Assembly: GCA_902595815.1 (NCBI GenBank) | Contig: CACJRL010000001.1 | Location: 62,001-126,000, forward strand | Direction: 5' to 3' | DNA: 64,000 nucleotides | Source of the DNA: an uncultured Pelagibacteraceae bacterium | GTDB taxonomy: Bacteria > Pseudomonadota > Alphaproteobacteria > Pelagibacterales > Pelagibacteraceae | Shown: positions 51,279 to 62,577 of the stretch, in pieces | How positions within the stretch are numbered: position 1 is the first letter of the stretch | Layout: the number at the start of each line of letters is the position of its first letter | Translations under genes and position numbers: made by a program | Notes under the pieces: generated by a model | The model's database searches: none | The model's input: only the letters and a program-made list of their open reading frames with translations | Told to the model about the DNA's origin: nothing

Positions 51279-52610
51279 ATGACAATATATGCTCTATCCT
51301 CAGGTCCAGGTATTGCTGGAATTTCTGTCATAAGAGTATCTGGCTCGAAAACAAGGGATGTTATTGTTAATTTAACCAAGCAAAAAGCACCAGAGCCAAG
51401 AGTTGCAACATTAAGAAAATTTAACAAAATCAACAATAATGAGCTTATAGATGAAGGAATATTAATATGGTTTCCAGGACCTAACAGCTATACAGGTGAG
51501 GATATGGCTGAATTCCATGTTCACGGCAGCAAAGCAGTTGTAGATTCTATCCAGGACACAATATCAAAAATTGATGGCTGCAGATTGGCAGATCCAGGCG
51601 AATTTACTAAGATAGCTTTTCAAAACGGTAAAGTAAATCTTTTAAAAGCTGAAAGTATCTCAGACTTAATATCTTCTGAAACAGAAATTCAAAGGCAGCA
51701 AGCTATTAAAATCATGTCTGGAAAAAGTTCAGAAAAATTTAATTCTTTAAGATCAAGATTGATAAAAATTCTATCTAATGTTGAAGCAAAAATTGATTTT
51801 CCAGAAGACGATTTACCTAATGATATTTTAGAAAATATTCATACTGAAACTGATTATATTATAAATGAAATAGAAAAAATATTAAATGACCAAAGAGTAG
51901 GAGAAAGAATTAGAGAAGGTTTTAAAATTGCAATTGTCGGTCCAACTAATGCTGGCAAGTCTTCACTCTTAAATTATTTATCAAGAAGAGATATTGCAAT
52001 TGTTTCAGAAATTGCTGGAACTACAAGAGATGTGATTGAGGCTCATCTAAATTTAGACGGCTTCCCAGTTATTGTATCGGATACTGCTGGAATAAGAGTT
52101 TCAAAAAATGAAATAGAAAAAAAAGGAATTAAATTGGCCCTAAAGAAGGCTGAAAATGCTGATTTAAATATAATTGTACTAGAGCCTAAAAGTCAGGATT
52201 TTAGTGACTTTTTCGATGAATCTGCAATAAAGAAGTCAATTTTAGTGGTAAACAAATCAGATTTGGGTGTTAATCAAATTAGCAATGAAATTAGAAAATA
52301 TAACCCAATATTTATATCCGTAAAGAAAGAAAAAAATTTAGATCAACTGATTGATCTTATTAAAGAAAATTTAAAAAATAAATTTATATCAATTAAAGAT
52401 ATTTATATTACAAGAGAAAGACATAGATCTAATCTTAAGAATTGTGTTGAACATTTAAAAAGTTTTATAGAAAAAAAATCTCTTCAAGATTTCGATAAAG
52501 GAGCAGAAGATTTAAGATTGGCTGTAAGATATCTTGGAATGATAGTTGGTAAAGTTGATGTTGAAGAGGTATTAGGATCAATTTTCAATGATTTTTGCAT
52601 TGGCAAATAA
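51279..52610 (+). CDS. mnmE: tRNA uridine-5-carboxymethylaminomethyl(34) synthesis GTPase MnmE
   Basis: IYALSSGPGIAGISVIRVSG, IVGPTNAGKSSLLNYLSRRDIAIVSEIAGTTRDVIEAHL, C-terminal FCIGK. Confidence 0.97.
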   Translation: MTIYALSSGPGIAGISVIRVSGSKTRDVIVNLTKQKAPEPRVATLRKFNKINNNELIDEGILIWFPGPNSYTGEDMAEFHVHGSKAVVDSIQDTISKIDGCRLADPGEFTKIAFQNGKVNLLKAESISDLISSETEIQRQQAIKIMSGKSSEKFNSLRSRLIKILSNVEAKIDFPEDDLPNDILENIHTETDYIINEIEKILNDQRVGERIREGFKIAIVGPTNAGKSSLLNYLSRRDIAIVSEIAGTTRDVIEAHLNLDGFPVIVSDTAGIRVSKNEIEKKGIKLALKKAENADLNIIVLEPKSQDFSDFFDESAIKKSILVVNKSDLGVNQISNEIRKYNPIFISVKKEKNLDQLIDLIKENLKNKFISIKDIYITRERHRSNLKNCVEHLKSFIEKKSLQDFDKGAEDLRLAVRYLGMIVGKVDVEEVLGSIFNDFCIGK

Positions 52611-52686
52611 TCGTTGATAATGCTCATTTTTTTAATAATTTTTAGTGTTTTCTTGTAAATTTTAAGATCAATAATAAATTACAACT

Positions 52687-54558
52687 ATGAAAAATGAGTT
52701 ATTCTTTGATGTAGTTGTAATAGGTGGAGGTCACGCTGGATGTGAGGCTGCGGCAGCATCAGCAAGATTAGGTGTTAATACCGCACTATTTACTCATAGT
52801 TTTGATACAATTGGTGAGATGTCATGTAATCCTGCAATAGGAGGATTGGGCAAAGGACATTTGGTAAGAGAAATAGATGCCCTAGATGGAGTTATGGGTG
52901 AAGTAGCAGATAAATCTGGTATTCAATTTAGACTATTAAATAGAAGCAGAGGACCAGCTGTTAGAGGGCCTAGAACTCAAAGTGACAGGTCATTATATAA
53001 AAAATTTATGCAAGAAAAACTTGTAAACTATTGTAATTTATGCATTTTTTCTGATCCTGTAATTAAGTTTATATTTAAAAAAAATAATATAAGTGGATTT
53101 ATCACTCAATCTGGTAAAGAAATAAAATCATCCAAGATAATTCTAACAACTGGCACTTTTTTGAATGGTTTAATTCATATTGGCGATAATAAAACTCCTG
53201 CCGGACGATTTAATGAAAAACCCTCAACAGGTTTAAGTGAGCAGTTAAAAAAATATAATTTTAAAATAGGAAGATTAAAAACTGGAACACCTCCAAGACT
53301 TGATGGTCGTACAATCAATTTTAAAAACTTAGAAGAGCAACATGCAGACGATGATCCTTATTTTTTTTCATTTCTAACTAAGAAAAATCTTAACAAACAA
53401 ATTTCATGCCGAATGACATATACTAACGAAGCAGTTCATAAAATTATTTCTAAAAATCTAAAAAGGAGTGCAATGTATTCAGGAAGTATCGCAGGTGTGG
53501 GTCCGCGATATTGTCCATCAATTGAGGATAAGATAAAAAAATTTGCAGATAAAGAAAGACATCAAATTTTTTTAGAGCCAGAAGGATTGAATGATAACAC
53601 AATATACCCAAATGGGATCTCTACATCCTTACCAGAAGCTGTACAGCAAGAAATATGTAGTAAAATCAATGGTTTAGAGAGTGTAAAAATATTAAGGCCA
53701 GGATATGCTATCGAATATGATTTTGTAGATCCAAGGGAGCTTTTTATAACACTAGAAACAAAAAAAATAAAAAATCTTTTCCTTGCTGGGCAAATTAATG
53801 GAACAACTGGTTATGAAGAGGCAGCAGCTCAAGGTTTGATTGCAGGAGCAAATGCAGCTCTCGCTGTAAAAGGGAAAGAACCATTTATTTTAGACAGATC
53901 AGAGGCATATATAGGCGTTATGATAGATGATCTCATAACCAAAGGTGTTGCAGAACCATATAGAATGTTCACATCAAGAGCAGAATATAGACTTTCTCTA
54001 AGGTCAGATAATGCAGATATTCGATTAACAGATAAAGGAATAAATTCGGGACTGGTTTTAAAAGAAAGAATGGAAAAATTCCAGGAAAAACACAAAGAAT
54101 TAAAAAAAATTAGAGTTAAAATGGACAGGTTAATGATTACGCCATCAAAAATTGCAAAATTTGGCATAAATATCGCAAAAGATGGTATTAGTCGTACAGC
54201 ATACCAAGTATTAGGCCAGAAATCCGTAAATATGAGAAAAATAAGAGAAATATGGCCAGAAATTAAATATGTTTCACGTGAAATTGATGAACAATTAGAA
54301 ATAAGCTCCCATTATAAAGGTTATTTAAAAAAACAAAAGGCAGATATATTGGCTTTTAAAAGAGATGAAAACCTAATTATACCAGAAAACATAAATTATG
54401 ATAGATTTTCTGGGCTTTCAAATGAAGTAAAGTCTAAATTTAAGAAAATTAAACCTAAAACTATGGGCCAGGCTTTAAGAATTGATGGAATTACACCGGC
54501 CGCCGTATATATTTTGTTGTCTCATCTTAAAAGAAAGTCTATTAAGCATATAGCTTGA
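52687..54558 (+). CDS. mnmG: tRNA uridine-5-carboxymethylaminomethyl(34) synthesis enzyme MnmG
   Basis: [65 protein letters not shown]. Confidence 0.98.
   Translation: MKNELFFDVVVIGGGHAGCEAAAASARLGVNTALFTHSFDTIGEMSCNPAIGGLGKGHLVREIDALDGVMGEVADKSGIQFRLLNRSRGPAVRGPRTQSDRSLYKKFMQEKLVNYCNLCIFSDPVIKFIFKKNNISGFITQSGKEIKSSKIILTTGTFLNGLIHIGDNKTPAGRFNEKPSTGLSEQLKKYNFKIGRLKTGTPPRLDGRTINFKNLEEQHADDDPYFFSFLTKKNLNKQISCRMTYTNEAVHKIISKNLKRSAMYSGSIAGVGPRYCPSIEDKIKKFADKERHQIFLEPEGLNDNTIYPNGISTSLPEAVQQEICSKINGLESVKILRPGYAIEYDFVDPRELFITLETKKIKNLFLAGQINGTTGYEEAAAQGLIAGANAALAVKGKEPFILDRSEAYIGVMIDDLITKGVAEPYRMFTSRAEYRLSLRSDNADIRLTDKGINSGLVLKERMEKFQEKHKELKKIRVKMDRLMITPSKIAKFGINIAKDGISRTAYQVLGQKSVNMRKIREIWPEIKYVSREIDEQLEISSHYKGYLKKQKADILAFKRDENLIIPENINYDRFSGLSNEVKSKFKKIKPKTMGQALRIDGITPAAVYILLSHLKRKSIKHIA
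54270..54285. promoter_or_regulatory. parS-like site (14/16 match), inside mnmG
   Basis: TGTTTCACGTGAAATT vs consensus TGTTTCACGTGAAACA. Confidence 0.75.
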
Positions 54559-55199
54559 TTGATTCGAATATTTTAAAAATTGACAAATTATCATTCTCAA
54601 ATGTTTCACGTGAAACATTGAGAGAACTTAATGATTATTCAAATGAAATAATTAGAAGAAATAGTTCTATAAATTTAATTAGTAAAAGCACAGAAAAGTC
54701 AATAAATTCAAGGCATATTGAAGATAGTGCACAAACCATTGATTTTATTAATAAAAATGACATTAAAGTTTGTACTGATCTTGGATCTGGAGCTGGTTTA
54801 CCTGGTATAGTTTTAGGTATTTTGATGAAATCAAAAAAACCAATATTTAAGCTAATTTTTTATGAAAAGAGCTATCACAAAAGCATGTTCTTAAAACAAA
54901 TGACTAAAAAATTTAATTTAAACTCTGAAATTCATCAGAAAAATATTTTTAACGAAAAAAATTTAAAAACTGATGTAATTATTTGCAGAGCATTTAAACC
55001 TTTGCCCATAATATTTCAAATAGCAAAAACAAATTTTAAAAATTTTAAGTACATTATTATTTTTTTAGGCAAGAGTGGAAAAAAAATTTTAAATGATACG
55101 CATAAATTTTGGAATTTTGACTATGAAGAAAAAAAAAGTTCAACAAATGATGGTTCATTTATTGTTAAAATTTCAAATCTTAGAGAAAAGAATGTATAA
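54555..55199 (+). CDS. rsmG: 16S rRNA (guanine(527)-N7)-methyltransferase RsmG (TTG start)
   Basis: [48 protein letters not shown]. Confidence 0.94.
   Translation: MIDSNILKIDKLSFSNVSRETLRELNDYSNEIIRRNSSINLISKSTEKSINSRHIEDSAQTIDFINKNDIKVCTDLGSGAGLPGIVLGILMKSKKPIFKLIFYEKSYHKSMFLKQMTKKFNLNSEIHQKNIFNEKNLKTDVIICRAFKPLPIIFQIAKTNFKNFKYIIIFLGKSGKKILNDTHKFWNFDYEEKKSSTNDGSFIVKISNLREKNV
54602..54617. promoter_or_regulatory. parS centromere site, perfect 16-bp palindrome, inside rsmG
   Basis: TGTTTCACGTGAAACA, identical to the conserved chromosomal parS consensus; about 0.6 kb upstream of parA. Confidence 0.95.
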
Positions 55200-55992
55200 A
55201 AAAATAATTTCAGTCATTAATCAAAAAGGAGGGGTAGGCAAAACAACAACAGTCATAAACCTTGCAGCTGGATTATCTATGAAAGGAAAAAAAATTCTTG
55301 TAATCGATCTAGATCCTCAAGGAAATGCCACAACTGGGTTAGGATTATCTAATACTACCATTTCGGATAAGACAATTTATAGTGTTTTAAATGGAGATAA
55401 AAATATTTCAGATGTAATACAAAGAACTAGCTTTGATAATCTTAGTTTAATAACTTCAAATGTTGATTTATCGGGTCTAGAGGTAGAAACGGCTGGTGAC
55501 AGTAGAAGAGCATTTAAATTAAAGGACGAATTAGGCCTGATTTTAAATGATTCGAGAGCATCGTATGATTATATACTAATAGATTGCCCTCCGTCATTAA
55601 GTTTGCTTACAATAATGGCTTTGGTTGCTTCAGATGCCTTAGTTGTTCCACTTCAAACAGAATTTTTTGCTTTAGAGGGTTTGACTCAGCTTATGAAAAC
55701 GATCGAGAGGATAAAATCTAATTTAAACCCTTCGTTAGAGATAAGGGGCATCCTTCTTACAATGTTTGATAAAAGAAATAAGCTTTCTGGTCAAGTTGAG
55801 ATAGAGGCAAGAAATTATTTTAAAGAAAAAGTCTATTCAACTGCCGTTCCAAGAAATGTGAGATTATCAGAAGCACCCTCTCATGGTATACCAGTCCTTC
55901 TATATGATAAGTTTTGCCCTGGCAGCAAAGCTTATTTTAAATTTACAGAAGAATTTTTAGAGCAGGATAAGAAAGTTGAGAGTGCGGCTTGA
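55192..55992 (+). CDS. parA: Chromosome partitioning ATPase ParA
   Basis: [42 protein letters not shown]; start reassigned from 55093. Confidence 0.96.
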   Translation: MYKKIISVINQKGGVGKTTTVINLAAGLSMKGKKILVIDLDPQGNATTGLGLSNTTISDKTIYSVLNGDKNISDVIQRTSFDNLSLITSNVDLSGLEVETAGDSRRAFKLKDELGLILNDSRASYDYILIDCPPSLSLLTIMALVASDALVVPLQTEFFALEGLTQLMKTIERIKSNLNPSLEIRGILLTMFDKRNKLSGQVEIEARNYFKEKVYSTAVPRNVRLSEAPSHGIPVLLYDKFCPGSKAYFKFTEEFLEQDKKVESAA

Positions 55993-56840
55993 TAAATCCA
56001 TTCAAAAATAAAAAGGGTCTTGGAAGAGGACTGTCCTCATTGATAGGAGATGGTGGGATAAAAACTTCAAATGATAAAATATCTATAAGCTCAATAGTGC
56101 CCAACAAAAATCAACCAAGAAAATTTTTCGAAAAAGATGCTATTGAAGAACTTAAAAACTCAATTAAGGAGAGAGGTATAATCCAGCCATTAATAGTCAG
56201 AAAATCAGATGAACAAGACGATAAATTTGAAATAATAGCTGGAGAAAGAAGATGGCAGGCTGCTCAGTCAGCAGGTTTACATGAGGTGCCAGTTATAGTT
56301 ATTGAAGCCGACAATTTAAAATCATTAGAGTTGGCAATTATTGAGAACGTACAAAGAAAAGATTTAAATCCAATTGAAGAAGCTGAAAGTTACAAAAAAT
56401 TGATAGAAAATTTTGGTTATGATCACGAAAAAGTTTCACAATTTATAGGGAAAAGTAGATCTCATATTTCAAACTGTTTACGTTTACTTTCACTCCCAGA
56501 AAAGTTAATTGAAATGATAAGATTTGGAAAAATTTCGCAGGGTCATGCTAAAATTTTAATTGGTCTTGAAAATGCTATGTTGATTGGAGAAAAAATAATT
56601 AAAAAAAAATTATCAGTTAGACAAACAGAAAACCTTGTAAGATTCTTAAAAAATGGGAGTAAAATGTTACAAAAAAAGAAAGACTCCAATGTTATTTCAA
56701 CTGAGGAAGATTTATCTAGCAGAATTGGAATGAGAGTTTTCTTAAATAATAAAAAAAATAATTCAGGAACATTAACTTTTGAATATAAAGGTTTAGATCA
56801 GTTAGACAGATTAATCAGCGTAATTAAGAAAAATTATTGA
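55989..56840 (+). CDS. parB: Chromosome partitioning protein ParB (TTG start)
   Basis: KKGLGRGLSSLIGD, IVPNKNQPRKFF, EIIAGERRWQAAQSAGLHEVPVIV, ENVQRKDLNPIEEAESY. Confidence 0.97.
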   Translation: MINPFKNKKGLGRGLSSLIGDGGIKTSNDKISISSIVPNKNQPRKFFEKDAIEELKNSIKERGIIQPLIVRKSDEQDDKFEIIAGERRWQAAQSAGLHEVPVIVIEADNLKSLELAIIENVQRKDLNPIEEAESYKKLIENFGYDHEKVSQFIGKSRSHISNCLRLLSLPEKLIEMIRFGKISQGHAKILIGLENAMLIGEKIIKKKLSVRQTENLVRFLKNGSKMLQKKKDSNVISTEEDLSSRIGMRVFLNNKKNNSGTLTFEYKGLDQLDRLISVIKKNY

Positions 56841-57811
56841 TTATTTATCATGAAATCAGAAACAATATTTAAAGAATTTTTAGAGTTTACTTTTACTAAA
56901 GTTTCAATCTCGTTTATTTTATAAATTATTTTCCTTAATTCATTTATTTCCCATGAAACTGCTTGTTTTTTAACATTATTTTTATCTTTCCAGAAAATGG
57001 GAGGTTTTGTACCAGATATAACCTCGTCAATATTTTTGTTTTCTTTATACTTTTCAATAATATTTAATAATCTTTTAGATTTACTCATAATAGTCCTAAG
57101 TATCAAAATACAATCATCATCAGAATAATTATTTTCGTTTAAAATTTTTGCTATATTTTTTTTGTCTTTGGATAAATAATTATCAACTAATTCATTTACA
57201 CCATAATTTTCAGCTAAATTGGTTAGCCTCAAAATTTGATCATAATTAATATTTTTATTTGAAAGTGAAAAATTATAGATTTTATCTAATTCATTTTGCA
57301 GATTTTTTCTGTCTCCACTGGCTCTGATAATTAGTAAATTTATAGCTTCCCTTGATAATTTTATTTTTCGATTATTTAAATATTCAACTATTATTTTGGA
57401 TAAATTTCTGTAGTCATCTTCATACACCGGTATAGCAACTAAACTGCTATCTTTTTCAAATAACGATCTTAATTTAGATTTTTTATCTAGAATAGCGCTA
57501 TTTATAATAATTTTTGTATCAAAAATTTCACTCTCTAATATTTTTAATATATATTTATATACTTTGTCTGTAGCTCTCAATATAATTATAATAGTCTCAT
57601 CATTAAAAAGAGACTTATTGTTAATTTCAGATAATATATTGTAAAAATTATCTATAAATTCATTTTCTTCATATTTATTTATTTGTCCTTTGAAGTCTTT
57701 TGTTAAAGTTTCTATTAAATTATATTTAAGTCCCTCATTTTTTCCATGAAGTAAATAAAGACTGAACTCACTTAGATTTAATTTATTTAATTCATAATAT
57801 TTTTTAATCAT
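56834..57811 (-). CDS. holA: DNA polymerase III subunit delta
   Basis: LYLLHGKNEGLKYNLIETL, GDRKNLQNELDKIYNF; holA-lptE-leuS order. Confidence 0.88.
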   Translation of the reverse strand: MIKKYYELNKLNLSEFSLYLLHGKNEGLKYNLIETLTKDFKGQINKYEENEFIDNFYNILSEINNKSLFNDETIIIILRATDKVYKYILKILESEIFDTKIIINSAILDKKSKLRSLFEKDSSLVAIPVYEDDYRNLSKIIVEYLNNRKIKLSREAINLLIIRASGDRKNLQNELDKIYNFSLSNKNINYDQILRLTNLAENYGVNELVDNYLSKDKKNIAKILNENNYSDDDCILILRTIMSKSKRLLNIIEKYKENKNIDEVISGTKPPIFWKDKNNVKKQAVSWEINELRKIIYKINEIETLVKVNSKNSLNIVSDFMINNQ

Positions 57812-58260
57812 TTTTCTAAACTTGAAACAGAAATTAAAATTTCATCTGCAATCATTTCTGAGAGGCTTTCATGTATATTTTCTTCCAATTTAAGTAACTC
57901 AAATTTGTCTTCAATATTGTTGTACACATTTTGTTTTTTAATGCTGTTATTATAAGTTTTACCAGAGCCTTTAATAAGGTAATCCACAGTTATTTCCAAT
58001 TTATATGAATTTGGATTACCCGAATTGTCTAAGGAAATTATTTCTTTATTTTTAAAAGAGATAAAATCTATATTATATTCTTTCTTACCTTTACTTTTAT
58101 TCAATAAATTTCTTTTAATGATATCATTAATTTTATTTTCACCACTTGCATTTATATTTTTAAAACTGAAATTAAAATTTTTTTCAATAAGTATTGGTTC
58201 ATATGAACACGAATACAAAACTATAAAGGACAATAATAATAAAATTTTTTTATTCATCAA
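57808..58260 (-). CDS. lptE: LPS assembly lipoprotein LptE-like
   Basis: Lipoprotein signal [13 protein letters not shown]; between leuS and holA. Confidence 0.8.
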   Translation of the reverse strand: MMNKKILLLLSFIVLYSCSYEPILIEKNFNFSFKNINASGENKINDIIKRNLLNKSKGKKEYNIDFISFKNKEIISLDNSGNPNSYKLEITVDYLIKGSGKTYNNSIKKQNVYNNIEDKFELLKLEENIHESLSEMIADEILISVSSLEK

Positions 58261-60793
58261 TTAACACATTGATTAATCTATTTTTTACAAATATCACTTT
58301 TTTTATTTTTTCTATTTTGAGATATTTTTTCAAATTATTGTTTTCTTTTAATAATCTCATTATTTCATCTTCGGGCATGTCCTTTTTCACTTTTAATAAA
58401 GCTCTTTTTTTTCCGTTTATTTGTACAACTAAATCAAAATCTGTTTTCTCAAATATTGAAGTATCATATTCTGGCCATTCAAATTTATCTTGAAATCCAA
58501 GTTGTTTTAAACATTCGTTAGTAAAATGTGGTATAACTGGAGAGAAACATATTAAAATTTTTTTATAATTTTCTTTTAGGTTTCTTAAATTATCACCCTT
58601 TTTAATCAATGAAATCAATGAATTGTATGTTTGATACATGTTTGCTATAATTACATTATAATTAAATTTCTCCAAATTGTTTGTAATATTTGCAATTGTT
58701 TCATTTGTAAAATTATCAAATTCTTTATTTTCAATATCATCTTTATTTGTTGCAATTTTATTAATGATTTCGTTATGCAGTATCCAAAGTTTTTGAACAA
58801 ATTTATAAGATGATTTCATCCCTTGTTCAGACCATTGCACATCTTTTTCTGGAGGACTATCTGATAATATAAAAATTCTAACTGAGTCCGCACCATAATT
58901 ACTAATAATAAATTCAGGATCTACAACATTTTTTTTTGACTTAGACATGGACTCCGAAGGACCAACTTTTACAATTTTGTCTGGTTTTCCTTTAACTATA
59001 ATTTTATCATTTATCTTTTCAATTTCTGAAGGACTGAGCCAATTATCATTCTCATCTTTGTAAGTTTCGTGGCAGACCATACCCTGTGTGAATAAACTTT
59101 TGAAAGGCTCCTTAATATTAAAATCTTTATTTTTGTAATTTATCGCTCGCATAAAAAAACGCGAGTATAAAAGATGCAAAATTGCGTGCTCAACGCCCCC
59201 TATATATTGGTCTACTGGCATCCAATAATTTAAATCTGATTTTGTAAAACCATAATTTTTTTCCCGTGGAGAACAAAACCTCAGGTAGTACCATGAGGAA
59301 CATACAAATGTGTCTAAAGTATCAGTTTCTCTATAATATTTTTTTCCATTCAGCTTTACTTCTTTCCACTCTTTTTCGTTATCTAGAGGGTTCCCTTTTA
59401 CGTTTAAATTAATTTTTTCAGGCAATTTTATAGGTAATTCGGATTTTGGAACTGGGTGAATATTTCCATTTTCATCATACAGAATTGGAATTGGGCATCC
59501 CCAATATCTCTGACGTGAAACACCCCAGTCCTTTAATCTATAATTTATTTGTTTTTTACCTATTTTTTTACTTTCAAGTATTTTAATTGTTTCAATTACA
59601 GATTTTTCAGGTGCCTCTAAACCATTAAGAAATTTTGAATTTATTAATATGCCAGATCCAGGGTATGCCTCATTAATTACTTTATAACTGTCATTTTCTT
59701 CAAGAGGTTTTACAACCGTTTTGATTTCAAGATTATATTTTTTTGCAAAATCAAAATCCCGCTGGTCATGTGCAGGGCATCCAAATATAGCACCAAATCC
59801 GTAGTCCATTAAGACGAAATTAGCAAAATATACTGGAACTTTTTCGTTTGGATCAAGAGGATTAATTGCTTTTAAGTTAGTTTTAAAACCAATTTTATCT
59901 CCTACTGCTATAGCCTCTTCTGTAGTACCAGTTTTAGAGCACTCCTCTTTAAATTTAATAAATTCAATGTCATCTTTAAAGTATTTAGAAATTTCATGAT
60001 CGGTTGATAGAGCTAAAAATGAAAAGCCAAAAAGTGTATCAGGTCTTGTTGTAAAACATTTAATTTTGTCTACTGGTAAGTCGCCCTCAACTTTAAACTC
60101 TATTTCGCATCCAAAAGATTTTCCAATCCAATTCTTTTGCATAGTTTTAACTTTGTTAGGCCAATTATCTAAATTTTCTAATCCATCTAATAGATCTTGA
60201 GAAAATTTAGATATATTAAAGAACCATTGACTTAACTTTTTTCTCTCTACAGCAGCCCCTGATCTCCACCCTTTTCCATCAATTACTTGTTCATTAGCCA
60301 AAACTGTTTCATCGATAGGATCCCAATTAACATAATTTTCTTTTCTATAAACTAATCCTTTTTCAAATAATTCTAGGAAAAATATTTGCTGATGTTTATA
60401 GTAATCTTCAGAACATGTTGATATTTCTCTATCCCAATCTATTGATAAACCCAATTTTTTTAATTGTTTTTTCATTGAATTAATATTTTCATTAGTCCAA
60501 TCTTTAGGGTCTAGTTTGTTTTCTCTGGCGGCATTTTCGGCTGGCATTCCAAATGCATCCCAACCCATTGGATGCAAAACATTAAAACCTTTAAGAGATT
60601 TAAATCTGGATAGCACATCTCCGATAGTGTAATTTCTTACGTGCCCCATATGAATTTTTCCTGATGGGTATGGGAACATCTCTAGGCAATAAAATTTCTT
60701 TTTCTTTGGATTTACATTAGTTTTGAATACTTCGTTATTTTCCCAGAATTTTTGCCATTTCTCTTCTATTTCTCTAAAATTATATCTTTCCAC
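58250..60793 (-). CDS. leuS: Leucyl-tRNA synthetase
   Basis: [58 protein letters not shown]. Confidence 0.98.
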   Translation of the reverse strand: MERYNFREIEEKWQKFWENNEVFKTNVNPKKKKFYCLEMFPYPSGKIHMGHVRNYTIGDVLSRFKSLKGFNVLHPMGWDAFGMPAENAARENKLDPKDWTNENINSMKKQLKKLGLSIDWDREISTCSEDYYKHQQIFFLELFEKGLVYRKENYVNWDPIDETVLANEQVIDGKGWRSGAAVERKKLSQWFFNISKFSQDLLDGLENLDNWPNKVKTMQKNWIGKSFGCEIEFKVEGDLPVDKIKCFTTRPDTLFGFSFLALSTDHEISKYFKDDIEFIKFKEECSKTGTTEEAIAVGDKIGFKTNLKAINPLDPNEKVPVYFANFVLMDYGFGAIFGCPAHDQRDFDFAKKYNLEIKTVVKPLEENDSYKVINEAYPGSGILINSKFLNGLEAPEKSVIETIKILESKKIGKKQINYRLKDWGVSRQRYWGCPIPILYDENGNIHPVPKSELPIKLPEKINLNVKGNPLDNEKEWKEVKLNGKKYYRETDTLDTFVCSSWYYLRFCSPREKNYGFTKSDLNYWMPVDQYIGGVEHAILHLLYSRFFMRAINYKNKDFNIKEPFKSLFTQGMVCHETYKDENDNWLSPSEIEKINDKIIVKGKPDKIVKVGPSESMSKSKKNVVDPEFIISNYGADSVRIFILSDSPPEKDVQWSEQGMKSSYKFVQKLWILHNEIINKIATNKDDIENKEFDNFTNETIANITNNLEKFNYNVIIANMYQTYNSLISLIKKGDNLRNLKENYKKILICFSPVIPHFTNECLKQLGFQDKFEWPEYDTSIFEKTDFDLVVQINGKKRALLKVKKDMPEDEIMRLLKENNNLKKYLKIEKIKKVIFVKNRLINVLIDE

Positions 60794-60813
60794 TTTTTTA
60801 AATTTTATTTAGA

Positions 60814-61362
60814 TTAATCTTTTAAAGCTTCGTTTATGTATTTCCTTTTTTTCTTTGTTTCGTTTTGTTTTTCATAAACTGCAGCTTTGCTTAAAATCTT
60901 TTTAGTAAGCTCTACTGAAAGTGAACCTGACCTATCAGTAATTTTGCAAGATTGCTCTGTTGAGCAATTCTTGTAAAACACTTTTACGGCAAGTGCATCT
61001 GACCTAATATCATTACTTAAAAATCTTATTGATATTTTAACAGACTCGTTTTGGCTTTCGCCATCACTATACCAGTCAGTTACAATTATACCCCCACTGT
61101 AATTTGCTAACGCTAAAGGCATAAATTCCAATGTATCAAGAGAGGCTCTCCACAGTTCATTAGAACTTGCAAAATCAAATTCACCTGAATTCTTCTTGTT
61201 ATTTCCTAGAAGCCTAAACCCTCTTCCCTCCTCAAGATTTTTTTGAACTCTATCCTTAGGGTTCGGTGAAATCTTTCTTGCATCAGCACCTGGGATTTTA
61301 CCTCCCGAACAGGATGCTATATAAAAAAAAGATATTAGAGTAATTAATAGTCGAATTTTCAT
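60814..61362 (-). CDS. DUF3576-type lipoprotein
   Basis: Lipoprotein signal (IASCSGG), LWRASLDTLEFMPLALANYSGGIIVTDWYSD, adjacent to leuS. Confidence 0.85.
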   Translation of the reverse strand: MKIRLLITLISFFYIASCSGGKIPGADARKISPNPKDRVQKNLEEGRGFRLLGNNKKNSGEFDFASSNELWRASLDTLEFMPLALANYSGGIIVTDWYSDGESQNESVKISIRFLSNDIRSDALAVKVFYKNCSTEQSCKITDRSGSLSVELTKKILSKAAVYEKQNETKKKRKYINEALKD

Positions 61363-61544
61363 TTTTTAGTTAATTTCTTTATTATTTAGATTATTTATCA
61401 ATTTTTTGAAAACCATATATAAAATCATTAAAAAGTAGCAATTAAGTGTATTTTTTGTGATGTATTATTGCAACACATTAACATTAAATTTGTTATTTTT
61501 TCTCATATTTCATCAGTTTTTAACGAATTTTGCTAAAAGAGACC

Positions 61545-61560
61545 TGTTTAATATTAAACA
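61545..61560. promoter_or_regulatory. Perfect 16-bp palindrome in porin upstream region
   Basis: TGTTTAATATTAAACA, about 20 nt before the porin ATG; function unknown. Confidence 0.5.
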
Positions 61561-61580
61561 ATTAACAAGGAGTACTTAAT

Positions 61581-62525
61581 ATGAACAATTTAAAAAAAGT
61601 AGGGTTAACAGCACTTGCTGGTTCCCTTGTTGCTGGTTCAGTATCAGCAGCTGAATTGTCAGTCACAGGTTCTGCTACTATGTCGTACGGCGGCGGAGAT
61701 AGCAAAGCTACATCTGGAAACGGATGGTCAATGGCTGACTCAGTTACATTTTCTGCTTCAGGAGATGTGAATGACATCGGTGTAACATTATCATTAGAAT
61801 TAGATGGTGATGGTGCTGATGGAACAAACCAATTAGATAGCCAATCAATTAAATTTGATTTAGGTGATGCTGGTACACTTACATTTGCTGGTCATGGTGG
61901 AAGTTCTGCTATGAGTGCAAAAGATGACGTTATGCCAACAGCACACGAAGAGCCATGGGATATCTTAACTGGTGCAGAAGCTAACTTAGTAGGTGGTCAT
62001 TCAGGAAATAACATGTTTACTTACAGTTACTCACATGATTCAGGTGTAACATTAACAGCAGCTTACATTAATGCATCTGCTGCAGTATCTGATGTTTCAT
62101 ACTCAGACTTCGGTATCGAGTACACTGGTATGGAAGGTTTAACAATTGGTTATGCACAAGGTGATGTAGAAGCTACTACAAATACTAAAAGTGATGAAAA
62201 CACAATGTATGCTAAGTATGCAATGGGTGGAATCACTGTAGGTATACAGGTTTCAGAAGCTGATTTTGAAACTGGAACTGACTATGAGTCAACTAGCATG
62301 GGTATATCATACCAAGTTAATGATGACTTATCAGTTTCTTATGGTGCACAAGACATGGAAGCAGTTGGATCATCAAACCCAGATCAAGAAACATCTGCGG
62401 TTTCTGTTTCTTACACAATGGGATCATTAAGCATTGGAGCATCAGTGCATAATGGTGATAGCATTGGTAACACTGCAGGAAATGACAGAGAAGCATACAA
62501 CCTATCATTAGGTTTTGCATTCTAA
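61581..62525 (+). CDS. Outer membrane porin
   Basis: MNNLKKVGLTALAGSLVAGSVSAAELSVTGSATMSYGG signal peptide; amphipathic beta-strand repeats; terminal aromatic ...LSLGFAF. Confidence 0.9.
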   Translation: MNNLKKVGLTALAGSLVAGSVSAAELSVTGSATMSYGGGDSKATSGNGWSMADSVTFSASGDVNDIGVTLSLELDGDGADGTNQLDSQSIKFDLGDAGTLTFAGHGGSSAMSAKDDVMPTAHEEPWDILTGAEANLVGGHSGNNMFTYSYSHDSGVTLTAAYINASAAVSDVSYSDFGIEYTGMEGLTIGYAQGDVEATTNTKSDENTMYAKYAMGGITVGIQVSEADFETGTDYESTSMGISYQVNDDLSVSYGAQDMEAVGSSNPDQETSAVSVSYTMGSLSIGASVHNGDSIGNTAGNDREAYNLSLGFAF

Positions 62526-62545
62526 GTTATTTTAATAAAGAATAT

Positions 62546-62577
62546 AAAAAGGGCCCCTTTTTTGGGGCCTTTTTTTT
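62546..62577 (+). terminator. Rho-independent terminator downstream of porin
   Basis: GGCCCC-TTTTTT-GGGGCC stem flanked by A-tract and T8. Confidence 0.92.

Noticed and set aside
51233-51436. Track's 68-aa N-terminal extension of sulfotransferase B, which would overlap mnmE antisense
   Set aside because: MIIWIASYPKSGNTW at 51232 is the true start by comparison with paralogue A; the extension is mnmE antisense.
55093-55191. Track's 33-aa N-terminal extension of parA
   Set aside because: It is rsmG in another frame; the ParA N-terminus [19 protein letters not shown] begins at 55192.
59507-59522. TCTCTGACGTGAAACA, 13/16 match to parS within leuS
   Set aside because: Central CACGTG is broken and the bases encode the conserved VSRQRYWG motif of LeuS; most likely coincidence.
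61456-61477. TGTGATGTATTATTGCAACACA in the porin leader as a CRP-like site
   Set aside because: Half-site spacing does not match TGTGA-N6-TCACA and symmetry is imperfect.
61562-61777. Minus-strand 71-aa ORF opposite the porin N-terminus
   Set aside because: Antisense shadow ORF caused by porin codon usage; no RBS or known motif.
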